Positions 1 to 7,854 are shown, counted from the first letter of the stretch. The stretch: 23,781 nucleotides of DNA from Crocosphaera chwakensis CCY0110 (GCF_000169335.1 NZ_AAXW01000068.1:1-23781), one strand, 5' to 3'. Numbers and translations are program-made. Notes: generated from the sequence alone by a model not told the origin.

Positions 1-526
1 CTGCTTGTAATTTAATATATTTTTCTTCTTTCAATCTAAACCAATCAATTTCATTATCATCGACTCGCCAAACTAAATATTCTTGAACTTGATTACGACG
101 ATAGGCTTTTAGTTTATCATGTAAATCGATAGATACCGTACTTGCTGCAATTTCTACTATTAATTCTGGCGCACCCTCTACATATCCATCTTCACTAATT
201 ATTGATTGTCCACCTTTTTCTATCCTTAATAAAGCGTCTGGTTGTGGTTCATTTTCGGGATCTAATCTAACGGTACAATTATCCCCTATTTGAACACCAT
301 TTGTATAAGCTTTATAAAATCCAAGCCATGCCATAATATTAGCATGAGGTTCACCATGTTTGTTGATTCTTAGAGGAGATCCCATATAGACAATACCTTC
401 TATTAATTCTGCTTTTTTAACATGAGTCATTTTCTGATAACGCTTTTCAAACTCTAGACGAGTTAAGCGATCACCATTTTCTAAAGGGGCAATATTTACG
501 GTAGATTTTGTAATACTTTGTGTCAT
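1..526 (-). CDS. Uma2 family endonuclease-like protein (DUF820), 3' end outside window
   Basis: 175 codons are visible from the ATG at 526; the C-terminus lies beyond the left edge. The protein matches the Uma2/DUF820 restriction-endonuclease-like fold: Pro96-Asp97 in QPDALL, then VEIAAST at 124-130, Lys138/Lys140 in a DLHDKLKAYRR segment, and QEYLVWRVD at 148-156, in the order of the PD-(D/E)XK-like core. The family is strongly expanded in cyanobacteria and often sits near toxin-antitoxin genes; its cellular role is mostly unknown, so nuclease activity is a family-level inference. It is divergent from the ParD-type gene, with about 110 bp between them. Confidence 0.85.
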   Translation of the reverse strand, partial: MTQSITKSTVNIAPLENGDRLTRLEFEKRYQKMTHVKKAELIEGIVYMGSPLRINKHGEPHANIMAWLGFYKAYTNGVQIGDNCTVRLDPENEPQPDALLRIEKGGQSIISEDGYVEGAPELIVEIAASTVSIDLHDKLKAYRRNQVQEYLVWRVDDNEIDWFRLKEEKYIKLQA

Positions 527-635
527 GATTTTTACCCTAAACTTTGTTTCTAATATTCATAATACTAATTTTCAGAAAAAAAGGATAAAATATTTACATA
601 ATAAGTTCTTGCTATGACCAAAGGAGTAACAACCA

Positions 636-887
636 ATGAACATTATTCTTAATTCTAAATTAGAAAACCTCATTCAAAAACAAATTACCTCTGGTAGATA
701 TACAAGTATAGATAATGTACTCGAAGAAGCTTTGATTTTATTAGAAAAACGCAATGAATATGAGCAATGGATTAAAGAAATTGAGCAAAAAATTGACATA
801 GCCGCACAACAATTAGAACAAGGTGAAGGAATTGATGGAGAAACTGCTATTAACCAATTGAGAGACAATTTACAACAGAATAAATAA
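636..887 (+). CDS. ParD/CopG-type antitoxin of a type II toxin-antitoxin pair
   Basis: An 83-residue protein. Residues about 3-45 fit a ribbon-helix-helix antitoxin: a short beta strand (NIILNSKLENLI), then the ParD-like stretch SGRYTSIDNVLEEALILLEK. A charged C-terminal tail (about 46-83) would bind and neutralise the toxin. The ATG is preceded by AAAGGAG about 10 bases upstream. The ParE-type toxin reading frame starts 8 bases after its stop, the usual antitoxin-first order. By family knowledge it would repress its own promoter as well as neutralise the toxin. The antitoxin is intact while the toxin carries a stop codon. Confidence 0.85.
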   Translation: MNIILNSKLENLIQKQITSGRYTSIDNVLEEALILLEKRNEYEQWIKEIEQKIDIAAQQLEQGEGIDGETAINQLRDNLQQNK

Positions 888-895
888 GAGTAATC

Positions 896-1201
896 ATGAC
901 TCAATATATTATTGCACCAGTAGCTATTCAAGACCTTAAAGAGATTACAGATTATCTCGCTCAAACTAATATTGAAGCAGCAGAAAAACTATTAAATTAG
1001 TTCCAGAAAAAATGTCGTTATTTAGTAAAATTTCCTAAAATTGGTCGTAGTTATAGCTATATTCGCCCGTATCTACGAGGTTTACCTTTAAATAGTTATA
1101 TTATTTTTTATCGTTTGAATCAAAATAATATAGAAATTATGCGAGTTATTAAAGGTAATCGTAATTTAGAAGTTCTTTTTAATAATGATTTCAATGAATA
1201 G
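896..1201 (+). pseudogene. ParE/RelE-superfamily toxin interrupted by an amber stop
   Basis: From the ATG at 896 the frame reads 34 codons, hits TAG at 998-1000, then continues open in the same frame to TAG at 1199-1201. Reading through gives a 101-codon ParE-like protein. Before the stop it has QYIIAPVAIQDLKEITDYLA (first strand and helix). After it come FPKIGRSYSYIRPYLRGLP, YIIFYRLNQNNIEIMRVIKG and NR, the conserved PxIGR, R..P and IxRVxxGxR blocks of ParE. No frameshift is needed, only one sense codon at position 35; CAG (Gln) would fit the helix. The toxin is probably inactive because all the catalytic-side strands lie after the stop. A sequencing substitution or stop suppression cannot be excluded. 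Confidence 0.85.
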
Positions 1202-1446
1202 GTTGGTCTATAATCTATCTCTTCTACAGTATTAGGCTTGATTATAATCTCACCGATCCTATTAAGATAATTATTTAATTGTTGAGTTTCCTCAACTTTT
1301 TCTTCCAACTCAAGAACTGATAAATTCGTTACAATAATCCAGCCTTGTGTAACCGCAGTTATAATGAGACCTATCCACGGCAAAGCAACTTCTAACCTTC
1401 CCTTTGAATCTTTTATGTTTACGGTAATTTCTCTATTATTTGTCAT
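1120..1446 (-). CDS. Doubtful hypothetical protein with one hydrophobic segment
   Basis: A 108-residue frame that I do not recognise. The N-terminal 40 residues contain a possible membrane helix (LPWIGLIITAVTQGWIIVTN) followed by an acidic, possibly coiled-coil stretch (LEELEEK-like). The last 27 or so residues are antisense to the conserved C-terminal part of the interrupted ParE-type toxin, so that end is probably not under selection. No good ribosome-binding site is visible before the ATG. It could be a small real gene whose original end was lost when the toxin module arrived, or a chance frame. Confidence 0.3.
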   Translation of the reverse strand: MTNNREITVNIKDSKGRLEVALPWIGLIITAVTQGWIIVTNLSVLELEEKVEETQQLNNYLNRIGEIIIKPNTVEEIDYRPTYSLKSLLKRTSKLRLPLITRIISILF

Positions 1447-1707
1447 ATTGCTTAGATAGATTTGATTCGTGTTGATTTGATATCAAATATAGCCAATTTC
1501 AATTAACATTATACAGCGCACAATAGATTGTGAAAGACTCATTGTTAATTAAGTTGGCTTTTCTTGAAAAAATTTTCTTTAACAACTTTCTTATTGTTTT
1601 AACCTTTCCCAACCCAAGCAACACTTTACAAAACGTTACGTCACGGTTATAGTATGCCTACTTGACTTCTGTTAATCAGACGTTAATGTTGTTCATAGGA
1701 AACTACT

Positions 1708-2634
1708 ATGAAAATCTTAGTTACCGGTGCATCTGGCTTTTTGGGGACCAACTTATGTTCTCAACTGGAAACCCAAGGACATGACTTAATCAAATTAAAC
1801 TCTAAAAATTGCGATCTGACACAACCAGATTCCTTACTCAATTTTAATGACATTAGCTATGATCAAATTTATCATTTAGCAGCCTGGACTCAAGCAGGAG
1901 ACTTTTGTTTGTACCATCCAGGGGAACAATGGATTATTAATCAACAGATGAATACTCATGTGTTAACTTGGTGGCAAAAACATCAACCCCAGGCTAAATT
2001 TATTTGTATGGGAACAAGTTGTGCCTATGATCCCGACTTAACTTTAGTAGAAGAGAATTATCTAACAGGAATGCCCATTAGTAGCCTATTTACTTATGCC
2101 ATGACCAAAAGAATGCTCTATGCAGGACTTTTGGCCTTGAATAAGCAATATGGCTTAAAATATCTATGTTTAGTCCCTTCTACCTTATACGGGACAGGGT
2201 ATCATACCGACGGTCGCCAGATGCACTTCATCTTCGATCTGATCCGAAAGATAATTCGCGGTAAACTGTATGATGAACCTGTTATCCTATGGGGAGATGG
2301 CTATCAATCACGAGAGCTTGTCTTTGTGGAAGATTTTGCTAAGATTGCGATGGAATTATCCCAAACCGTAGATAATGATTTGATTAACATCGGTGCAGGG
2401 GAGGAGTTTACTATTCGTCACTTCGCTAAAGTTATTTGTGAAGCTGTCGGCTATGACTTCAATAAAATTCAGTTTGACACTTCCCGTTATGTGGGGGCTA
2501 AGTCTAAGTGCTTAGTGGTTGACAAACTTAAGCAATCTTTACCCAATTTCAGCTTAACTCCATTAGAATTAGGATTAACGAAAACAATTGAGTGGTTTTG
2601 GCAGGAGCAAGAAAAACTTGTCCCTGCTCATTAA
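1708..2634 (+). CDS. NAD(P)-dependent nucleotide-sugar epimerase/reductase (GDP-L-fucose synthase-like SDR)
   Basis: An extended short-chain dehydrogenase of 308 residues. The Rossmann motif TGASGFLG is at 6-13. The catalytic block resembles GDP-L-fucose synthase: GTSCAY (Ser104, Cys105), YAMTK (Tyr130, Lys134), His173 in QMHFIF, and WGDGYQSRE at 195-203, matching the family's WGxGxxxRE. In that enzyme the Cys and His act in 3,5-epimerisation, and both are kept here. The substrate is not proven: the heptose genes just downstream make a GDP-6-deoxy-heptose intermediate as likely as GDP-fucose. The ATG follows AGGAAA. First gene of the glycan operon; the next start is 21 bases after its stop. 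Confidence 0.85.
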   Translation: MKILVTGASGFLGTNLCSQLETQGHDLIKLNSKNCDLTQPDSLLNFNDISYDQIYHLAAWTQAGDFCLYHPGEQWIINQQMNTHVLTWWQKHQPQAKFICMGTSCAYDPDLTLVEENYLTGMPISSLFTYAMTKRMLYAGLLALNKQYGLKYLCLVPSTLYGTGYHTDGRQMHFIFDLIRKIIRGKLYDEPVILWGDGYQSRELVFVEDFAKIAMELSQTVDNDLINIGAGEEFTIRHFAKVICEAVGYDFNKIQFDTSRYVGAKSKCLVVDKLKQSLPNFSLTPLELGLTKTIEWFWQEQEKLVPAH

Positions 2635-2655
2635 CTGATATGTGAGGAAGGAACG

Positions 2656-3246
2656 GTGAACTATTGGATTCAACATAGGCTAAAATGCCTAGAAGAAGCG
2701 TTTAACCCTAAATACTGTCGTGCGCTAGACCATACCATTGGTATCGTGGCTAGACAGTTTGAAGCAGGGAATAAACTGCTAATTTGTGGTAACGGTGGCT
2801 CCGCAGCCGATGCTCAGCACATTGCTGCTGAGTTTGTCGGAAGGTTTCAACTGCATCGTAAGGGGTTACCTGCGATCGCATTAGGAACAAATCCTGCTAC
2901 CTTAACAGCATGGTCGAATGATTACGAGTTTGAGACAGTTTTTGCTCGTCAAGTAGAGGCATTTGCTCAACCAGGAGACATTCTTTGGGGTATTTCTACT
3001 TCTGGAAAGTCTGCTAATGTCATTCGTGCAATGGAAATGGCCAAAGATTTAGGCTTAATTACTGTTGGTATGGCGGGTAACAATGGGGGAATGTTAAAGG
3101 ATTTAACGGATTTTCCTTTATTTGTCTCAGAATATCATACCCCTTATATTCAAGAAATTCACTTGATCACTTATCATCGTATTTGTGAACAAGTCGAAGC
3201 TCAGTTATTTGCTAAAGCCGGTTTAGAAGCACAAATTGCTGTCTAA
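2656..3246 (+). CDS. gmhA: Phosphoheptose isomerase (sedoheptulose-7-phosphate isomerase), GmhA
   Basis: A 196-residue SIS-domain protein of normal family length. It would convert sedoheptulose 7-phosphate to D-glycero-D-manno-heptose 7-phosphate in the cytosol. Visible motifs: CGNGGSAADAQH at 44-55, the phosphate-binding STSGKS at 114-119, and IQEIHLITYH at 165-174. The four zinc ligands of the E. coli enzyme are present with correct spacing: His55, Glu59, Gln166, His174. The start is GTG, supported by GAGGAAGGA about 4 bases upstream. DiaA-type SIS proteins are similar, but the zinc ligands and the gmhB neighbour favour GmhA. It overlaps or abuts the next gene, so they are probably co-translated. 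Confidence 0.93.
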   Translation: MNYWIQHRLKCLEEAFNPKYCRALDHTIGIVARQFEAGNKLLICGNGGSAADAQHIAAEFVGRFQLHRKGLPAIALGTNPATLTAWSNDYEFETVFARQVEAFAQPGDILWGISTSGKSANVIRAMEMAKDLGLITVGMAGNNGGMLKDLTDFPLFVSEYHTPYIQEIHLITYHRICEQVEAQLFAKAGLEAQIAV

Positions 3247-3256
3247 TAATTGTAAT

Positions 3257-3823
3257 ATGACCACAACTCTTACCCCTTATACACAACTCCAAAAGGCTCT
3301 ATTTTTGGATAGGGATGGAGTTGTTATTAAATATGTTCCTTATCTTAGTAAAGTGGAACAGGTTGAGCTTCCTCTGGGTGCAGGGGAAGCTTTAAAACAA
3401 TGGCAAAATGCTGGTTATTTATTAATTTTAATTACTAACCAAGCGGGGGTAGGAAGAGGTTATTACACATTAGAAGATGTAGAAAAGGTACACAATCATA
3501 TTATTGATGAATATGGAAAGTTTGGGGTAAGATTCGATGACATTTTTTTATGTCCCCATCATCCTCAAGATCATTGTTTGTGTCGTAAACCTTCTCCTAA
3601 AATGTTAATCGATGCTTCTAAAAAACATGGTATTTCCCTCTCTCAATCTTTTTTTGTAGGGGATGCCCCTAGTGATGTAGAATGTGCTATTAATGCTGAA
3701 TGCCAACCTGTTTTAGTCTTAACAGGAAGGGGACAAGAAACATTACAAAGAATTGTTGAATATACTAAAAAAGTTGAAATTTTTGATAGTTTACAGGATA
3801 CAGTTAAACTAATTAAACCTTAG
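3257..3823 (+). CDS. gmhB: D-glycero-D-manno-heptose 1,7-bisphosphate 7-phosphatase (HAD-IIIA), GmhB
   Basis: 188 residues from the ATG at 3257; an in-frame TTG at 3236 overlapping gmhA is possible but less likely. HAD signatures are complete: FLDRDG (nucleophile Asp18, acid/base Asp20), ITNQAGVGRG (Thr60, Asn61), RKPSP (Lys111) and FVGDAPSD (Asp136, Asp140). The zinc loop typical of GmhB is present as Cys99-Pro-His101 and Cys107-Leu-Cys109. It removes the 7-phosphate from heptose bisphosphate, the step after GmhA and a heptose kinase. No kinase or nucleotidyltransferase gene is in the window. Histidinol-phosphatase-like HADs share the fold; the context decides for heptose. Confidence 0.9.
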   Translation: MTTTLTPYTQLQKALFLDRDGVVIKYVPYLSKVEQVELPLGAGEALKQWQNAGYLLILITNQAGVGRGYYTLEDVEKVHNHIIDEYGKFGVRFDDIFLCPHHPQDHCLCRKPSPKMLIDASKKHGISLSQSFFVGDAPSDVECAINAECQPVLVLTGRGQETLQRIVEYTKKVEIFDSLQDTVKLIKP

Positions 3824-3836
3824 TTAAGAATTAACC

Positions 3837-5033
3837 ATGAATCAAGATGAGGGAAAGAAAATATCACCGATATTTGTATCCTTAATTCCTAATTTAATGG
3901 AAGGTGAAGGTCATATTCTTCCTTATCATCAAGCAGTTAATAAAGCGGTCAATAAGTTAGGATGGAAACATAAAATCACGGTTCCTATCGATAATAAAGT
4001 TGATAATTTACCATCAGAATGGGATGAGTGTTTAAGTCATCATGATTTGGAAGAAAAAGGTAATATTATTGAGAAGTTTTTAAGAATTCAAGGAACCTGG
4101 AAATTAGCGCGAAGTATTAGTAATTATTTGCAAAATAAGGTTATTAACCAGTCAGAATTATCTGTTGTTTTTCTAGAAAGATTTATTCATTTACAATTAT
4201 TCGCTTTATATCTTGCTTTATTATGGGTTCCTACTAATAAGTTATCGGTGTGGTTATTATATAGAAGAGATACTCATAAAGATAAAACTCGCTTGATTTA
4301 TAAGTTTCTTAATAGTTTAATTAAAAAACAATTACAACCAGGAAAATTTAAACTTTTAACAGATAGTGATTTACTGAGTAAGTCTTTATCAGCTTACTTT
4401 GAAGAATCGGTTATTGTCATGCCTATTCCTCATACTGATATTAATCATTGTAACATAAATGCTCTCGATTCACCTCACATTTTATGTTGGTGGCCAGGTT
4501 CTCCTAGGGAAGAAAAAGGATTAAAAATTATCAAAAGTTTAGTCAATTATTCAGGGGAAAATACTAAAAATATTAACTTAGTGTGTGCAGAAAAAACAAA
4601 ATTACAATCTGTAGACAATGGCATTGATTTGAAATTAATTGATAATCATTTAAGCAGAGAACAATATTATCATTGGTTTGGGTTGAGTCAAATCATTTTA
4701 TTACCTTATAGTTTTCCTGCTTATGAAGGAAGAACATCAGGAATTTTTACAGAGTGTATTATGGCAGGAAAAACTCCTTTGGTGACTAAAGATACATGGA
4801 TGGCTTACGAGTTAAACAAACATAATTTACCAGAATTAATTATTGATTGGCAAGATCCTTCACAAGTTTTTGAGACTATTATAAAAGTTCTTAAAAGCGA
4901 CATGATTCAAGATAAAATAAAGAAAATGCAGCATAATTATGAACAATTTCATAGTGTTGATAATTATGCCTATATTATTAATCAAGTTTACCAAGAAATG
5001 ATTATGGAGGATCATGTTGAAAGTTTGTATTGA
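3837..5033 (+). CDS. Divergent GT-B-like putative glycosyltransferase
   Basis: 398 residues, not confidently assigned to a numbered family. The C-terminal half looks like the nucleotide-sugar-binding half of a GT-B enzyme: WPGSPREEKG at 219-228 is in the position of the G-x-R..KG donor-phosphate loop, and LLPYSFPAYEGRTSG with FTECIMAGK (288-312) resembles the E-x7-E block of GT4 enzymes, though here the second acid sits in TEC. A hydrophobic patch at about 118-131 may be buried or membrane-associated. It starts 13 bases after gmhB and its end overlaps the next gene by 20 bases, so it belongs to the same operon. AT-richer than the flanking housekeeping genes. Confidence 0.65.
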   Translation: MNQDEGKKISPIFVSLIPNLMEGEGHILPYHQAVNKAVNKLGWKHKITVPIDNKVDNLPSEWDECLSHHDLEEKGNIIEKFLRIQGTWKLARSISNYLQNKVINQSELSVVFLERFIHLQLFALYLALLWVPTNKLSVWLLYRRDTHKDKTRLIYKFLNSLIKKQLQPGKFKLLTDSDLLSKSLSAYFEESVIVMPIPHTDINHCNINALDSPHILCWWPGSPREEKGLKIIKSLVNYSGENTKNINLVCAEKTKLQSVDNGIDLKLIDNHLSREQYYHWFGLSQIILLPYSFPAYEGRTSGIFTECIMAGKTPLVTKDTWMAYELNKHNLPELIIDWQDPSQVFETIIKVLKSDMIQDKIKKMQHNYEQFHSVDNYAYIINQVYQEMIMEDHVESLY

Positions 5034-6171
5034 TGCAACTCCAGTCAGAGGAAAATTAACAGGTATTGGTGTTTATACCCTTAATTTAATTGAAGCATTA
5101 TATCGACGACAAGAGGAAGACAATTTTATCTTAGATATTTATTTTCATCCTTCTGTAAAAAATTGGTTAAAACGAAGCTTATCAACACCAGAACTATTAA
5201 CCCCGTATCTTCAAGTTTCTTCTGTTCCTATTCCTGTTAGTGTTGCTCATTTATTAGCTCAATATGCCCCTTTTATCCTACCTTATTTTGAAAAACATTT
5301 AGACCAACCTGATATTATTCAAGGAACCGATCATTATATTTTTCCTTATAGAAAAGCGTCTAAAATCATGACGATTCATGATTTAACTTTCATCAAGTTT
5401 CCTCAATATTCAACCAAAATTGTTAAAGGTTATTTAGAGAGAATTAAACACTGCTTATCTTGGACAGATGCTATTATTACTTTTTCAGAAAGTACAAAAC
5501 AAGACATTATCAAATTGCTAAATATTGATCCTAATGTTATTTATGTAACTCCTCAAGCAAGTCGTTATTCTCCTAATTATCTGACTCGTCAAATACTATA
5601 TGATAATCGTAATTTTATTGATTATTATTTATATAAACCTTATTTTCTGTTTGTTAGTACCTTAGAACCAAGAAAAAATATTTTAACTTTAATTCAAGCA
5701 TTTGAATATTTGAAACAAAACTATAAAATTCCTCACCAATTGATATTAGTGGGTAAAAAAGGCTGGAATTATCAAGATATTTTAGAGACAATAAATACAT
5801 CACAAATTAAAGAAGATATTCAGCATTTAGACTATATTTCTGACGAATTAGTAGCTATATTGTATAGTCAAGCAGAGGCTTTTATCTATCCTTCTTTTTA
5901 TGAGGGTTTTGGACTTCCTGTACTTGAAGCAATGACATTAGGTTCACCCGTTATTACCTCTCCTACTTCTTCTTTACCCGAAGTTGCAGGAGATGCAGCC
6001 TTATATATTGATCCAACAGACTATTATCAATTAGCACAAACTATGTTAAAAGTAGTAGATAATTCTACACTAAGAAAAGAGATGATTAATAAAGGTAAAA
6101 TACAAGCTGAGCAATTTTCTTGGCAACAAACAGCAGAAAAGACATTAAATGTATATCAATCTATTACTTAA
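5014..6171 (+). CDS. GT4-family glycosyltransferase
   Basis: 385 residues with a two-domain GT-B architecture. The N-terminal acceptor domain begins CIDATPVRGKLTGIGVYTLN, where the glycine loop is typical of GT4 mannosyl/rhamnosyl-type transferases. The donor domain has STLEPRKN at 215-222, LILVGKKGW at 243-251 and EGFGLPVLEAM at 297-307, containing the E-x7-E pair Glu297/Glu305. The ATG at 5014 lies inside the end of the preceding gene and is preceded by GGAGG, so translation is coupled. Donor and acceptor sugars cannot be read from sequence; the operon suggests a heptose- or deoxysugar-containing surface glycan assembled on the cytoplasmic side of the membrane. Confidence 0.92.
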   Translation: MLKVCIDATPVRGKLTGIGVYTLNLIEALYRRQEEDNFILDIYFHPSVKNWLKRSLSTPELLTPYLQVSSVPIPVSVAHLLAQYAPFILPYFEKHLDQPDIIQGTDHYIFPYRKASKIMTIHDLTFIKFPQYSTKIVKGYLERIKHCLSWTDAIITFSESTKQDIIKLLNIDPNVIYVTPQASRYSPNYLTRQILYDNRNFIDYYLYKPYFLFVSTLEPRKNILTLIQAFEYLKQNYKIPHQLILVGKKGWNYQDILETINTSQIKEDIQHLDYISDELVAILYSQAEAFIYPSFYEGFGLPVLEAMTLGSPVITSPTSSLPEVAGDAALYIDPTDYYQLAQTMLKVVDNSTLRKEMINKGKIQAEQFSWQQTAEKTLNVYQSIT

Positions 6172-6173
6172 TA

Positions 6174-7268
6174 ATGAATCATCAATCAAATTTACTAATA
6201 AATTTATCTCTATTATTATCAAAACCAACAGGAATAACAGTTTATGCTAACAATGTTTTTCCTTATTTAAAATCCTTAGAACCCACTTTATTAGCATCTC
6301 AACAATATCAAGATTTTAATACTTATTTAGTCCCTAATAATTTAACGCCAGAACATGGAACAAAAGGACACTTAAACCGCTTACTTTGGACACAATTCAA
6401 ACTACCTAAAATTTATAAGCAATTACAAGCAGATTTATTATTTTCTCCTGTTCCTGAAGCCCCTTTATATAGTCAATGTCGTTCGGTGGTAATGGTACAT
6501 GATCTAATTCCTTTACGCTTTCCCAAAGAAACATCTCCGTTAACTCCTTATTTTAAATATTATATTCCTGAAGTGCTTAAACAAGCTGAACATATTATCT
6601 GTAATTCTCAAGCAACTGCAAAAGATATTGTTGATATCTATAATGTTTCTACTGAAAAAATAACCCCTATTTTACTCGGTTATAATCAAGAACATTTCAA
6701 ACCGTCACAGACTAAAAAAGATGCTTCACCCATTCCCTATTTTCTATATATAGGTCGTCATGATCCTCATAAAAATGTTAATCGTATTGTAAAAGCATTT
6801 GCTAACTTAAAAAATAAGCAAAATTATCAATTATGGTTAGCTGGTCCAACGGATAAACGTTACACTCCTAAATTAATAGAACAAGCACAAGAATTAGGGA
6901 TTGAAAGACAAGTAAAAATTCTTGATTATGTAGAATATGAACAGTTACCAATTATCTTAAATAAAGCATTGGCATTAGTTTTTCCTTCTTTATGGGAAGG
7001 GTTTGGGTTTCCCGTACTTGAAGCAATGGGTTGTGGTACTCCTGTTATTACTTCCAATATTTCTTCTTTACCTGAAGTTGCGGGAGAAGCAGCTTTATTA
7101 ATTAACCCTTATAATATAGAACAAATAACAATAGCAATGGAAAAAATTGCTACTGATGATGATATGCGATCGCAGTTAAAAACTCTCGGTTTACAACAGG
7201 CTAAAAAATTTAGTTGGCAAACTACCGGAGAACAAACTTTAGAAACTTTAAAACAATTTCTTAATTAA
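6174..7268 (+). CDS. GT4-family glycosyltransferase
   Basis: 364 residues from the ATG at 6174, two bases after the preceding stop; a longer in-frame TTG start inside the previous gene is unlikely. Same family as its neighbour: the acceptor-side loop LLSKPTGITVYANN (about 14-27), MVHDLIPLRFP (107-117), the donor loop YIGRHDPHKN (192-201), and EGFGFPVLEAM (275-285) with Glu275/Glu283 as the E-x7-E pair. The last gene of the compact operon; about 110 bases follow before the next gene. The two GT4 proteins share the order of motifs and the SSLPEVAG segment and may be old paralogues that add successive sugars. Confidence 0.92.
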   Translation: MNHQSNLLINLSLLLSKPTGITVYANNVFPYLKSLEPTLLASQQYQDFNTYLVPNNLTPEHGTKGHLNRLLWTQFKLPKIYKQLQADLLFSPVPEAPLYSQCRSVVMVHDLIPLRFPKETSPLTPYFKYYIPEVLKQAEHIICNSQATAKDIVDIYNVSTEKITPILLGYNQEHFKPSQTKKDASPIPYFLYIGRHDPHKNVNRIVKAFANLKNKQNYQLWLAGPTDKRYTPKLIEQAQELGIERQVKILDYVEYEQLPIILNKALALVFPSLWEGFGFPVLEAMGCGTPVITSNISSLPEVAGEAALLINPYNIEQITIAMEKIATDDDMRSQLKTLGLQQAKKFSWQTTGEQTLETLKQFLN

Positions 7269-7378
7269 GAATAATCTTTGAAAGATCGTGTGAAAAACTT
7301 GATAGTAAAATAAAAATAGTCCCCAAACAAAAAATTTTGAGAACATCTTACATAAACAACTAATTTGAGAATAAGACA

Positions 7379-7822
7379 ATGGCAAAAGTAACAGAGAATG
7401 ATCTCAAAGAACTAAAAGACTTGATTATCGGTAATCATCAAGTCTTAGAAAATCGATTGACTAATATAGAAACTAGGCTAACTGGGGTAGAAACTCGACT
7501 CACCAGTGTAGAAACTCAATTAACTAACGTTGACACTCGACTCATCAGTGTAGAGACTCATCTAACTAACGTTGACACCCGACTCACCAGTATAGAAAAA
7601 GTACAAACTGAGGTAAAAGAACAATTAATAGGAGTTGATAAACAATTAGTGATGGTAGACACTCGTTTAGAAACTTGGAAACCTGCTATCGATAAAATTC
7701 CTGATTTAGCCGAAAAAGTAGGAGAATTAAAGAATTGGAGACAGTTTGTGATTATCAGTATAACTGCTACTATTAGCGGTGTTTTAGGTTGGTTTTTGCG
7801 AGGAGGAAATACTAAACCATAG
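7379..7822 (+). CDS. Heptad-repeat coiled-coil protein with C-terminal membrane anchor
   Basis: 147 residues. Residues 27-74 are uninterrupted seven-residue units (LTNIETR, LTGVETR, LTSVETQ, LTNVDTR, LISVETH, LTNVDTR, LTSIEK), an ideal parallel coiled coil with Leu/Ile/Val at the core positions. A second amphipathic stretch runs to about 118. A hydrophobic helix at 122-139 (FVIISITATISGVLGWFL) ends the protein with a short basic tail, so it is probably tail-anchored with the coil in the cytoplasm. The architecture resembles XhlA-like and related small phage or bacterial proteins, but I do not assign a function. The DNA coding the repeats is itself tandemly repeated (21- and 42-base periods). 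Confidence 0.75.
   Translation: MAKVTENDLKELKDLIIGNHQVLENRLTNIETRLTGVETRLTSVETQLTNVDTRLISVETHLTNVDTRLTSIEKVQTEVKEQLIGVDKQLVMVDTRLETWKPAIDKIPDLAEKVGELKNWRQFVIISITATISGVLGWFLRGGNTKP
7499..7597 (+). repeat. 42-bp tandem repeat inside the coiled-coil gene
   Basis: Two near-identical 42-base units (7499-7540 and 7541-7582) and 15 bases of a third. Each codes two heptads, LxSVETxLTNVDTR. A less conserved 21-base period extends upstream to about 7457. Such units can expand or contract by slippage without breaking the reading frame, so coil length may vary between strains. Confidence 0.85.
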
Positions 7823-7848
7823 TTTAAAGTGTAATAGTTATAAACAGG

Positions 7849-7854
7849 TATAAT
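7849..7854 (+). promoter_or_regulatory. Candidate -10 box (TATAAT) for alanine dehydrogenase
   Basis: A perfect TATAAT, 65 bases before the ald start codon, would place transcription start near 7861 and give a leader of about 60 bases. No convincing -35 box is found at 16-18 bases upstream; TTTAAA at 7823-7828 is 20 bases away. Inferred from position and consensus only. Confidence 0.4.

Noticed and set aside
674..964. 96-codon frame antisense to the antitoxin
   Set aside because: It lies opposite a recognised RHH protein and has low-complexity, Cys/Ser-rich composition typical of a shadow frame.
7499..7597. Regular repeats resembling a CRISPR array
   Set aside because: The units are contiguous with no spacers, have 21/42-base periods and stay in frame with a coiled-coil gene.
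7830..7846. NtcA-like site TGTA-N-ACA before ald
   Set aside because: The half-sites are not GTA-N8-TAC, and the spacing to the TATAAT box is far shorter than the usual 22 bases.
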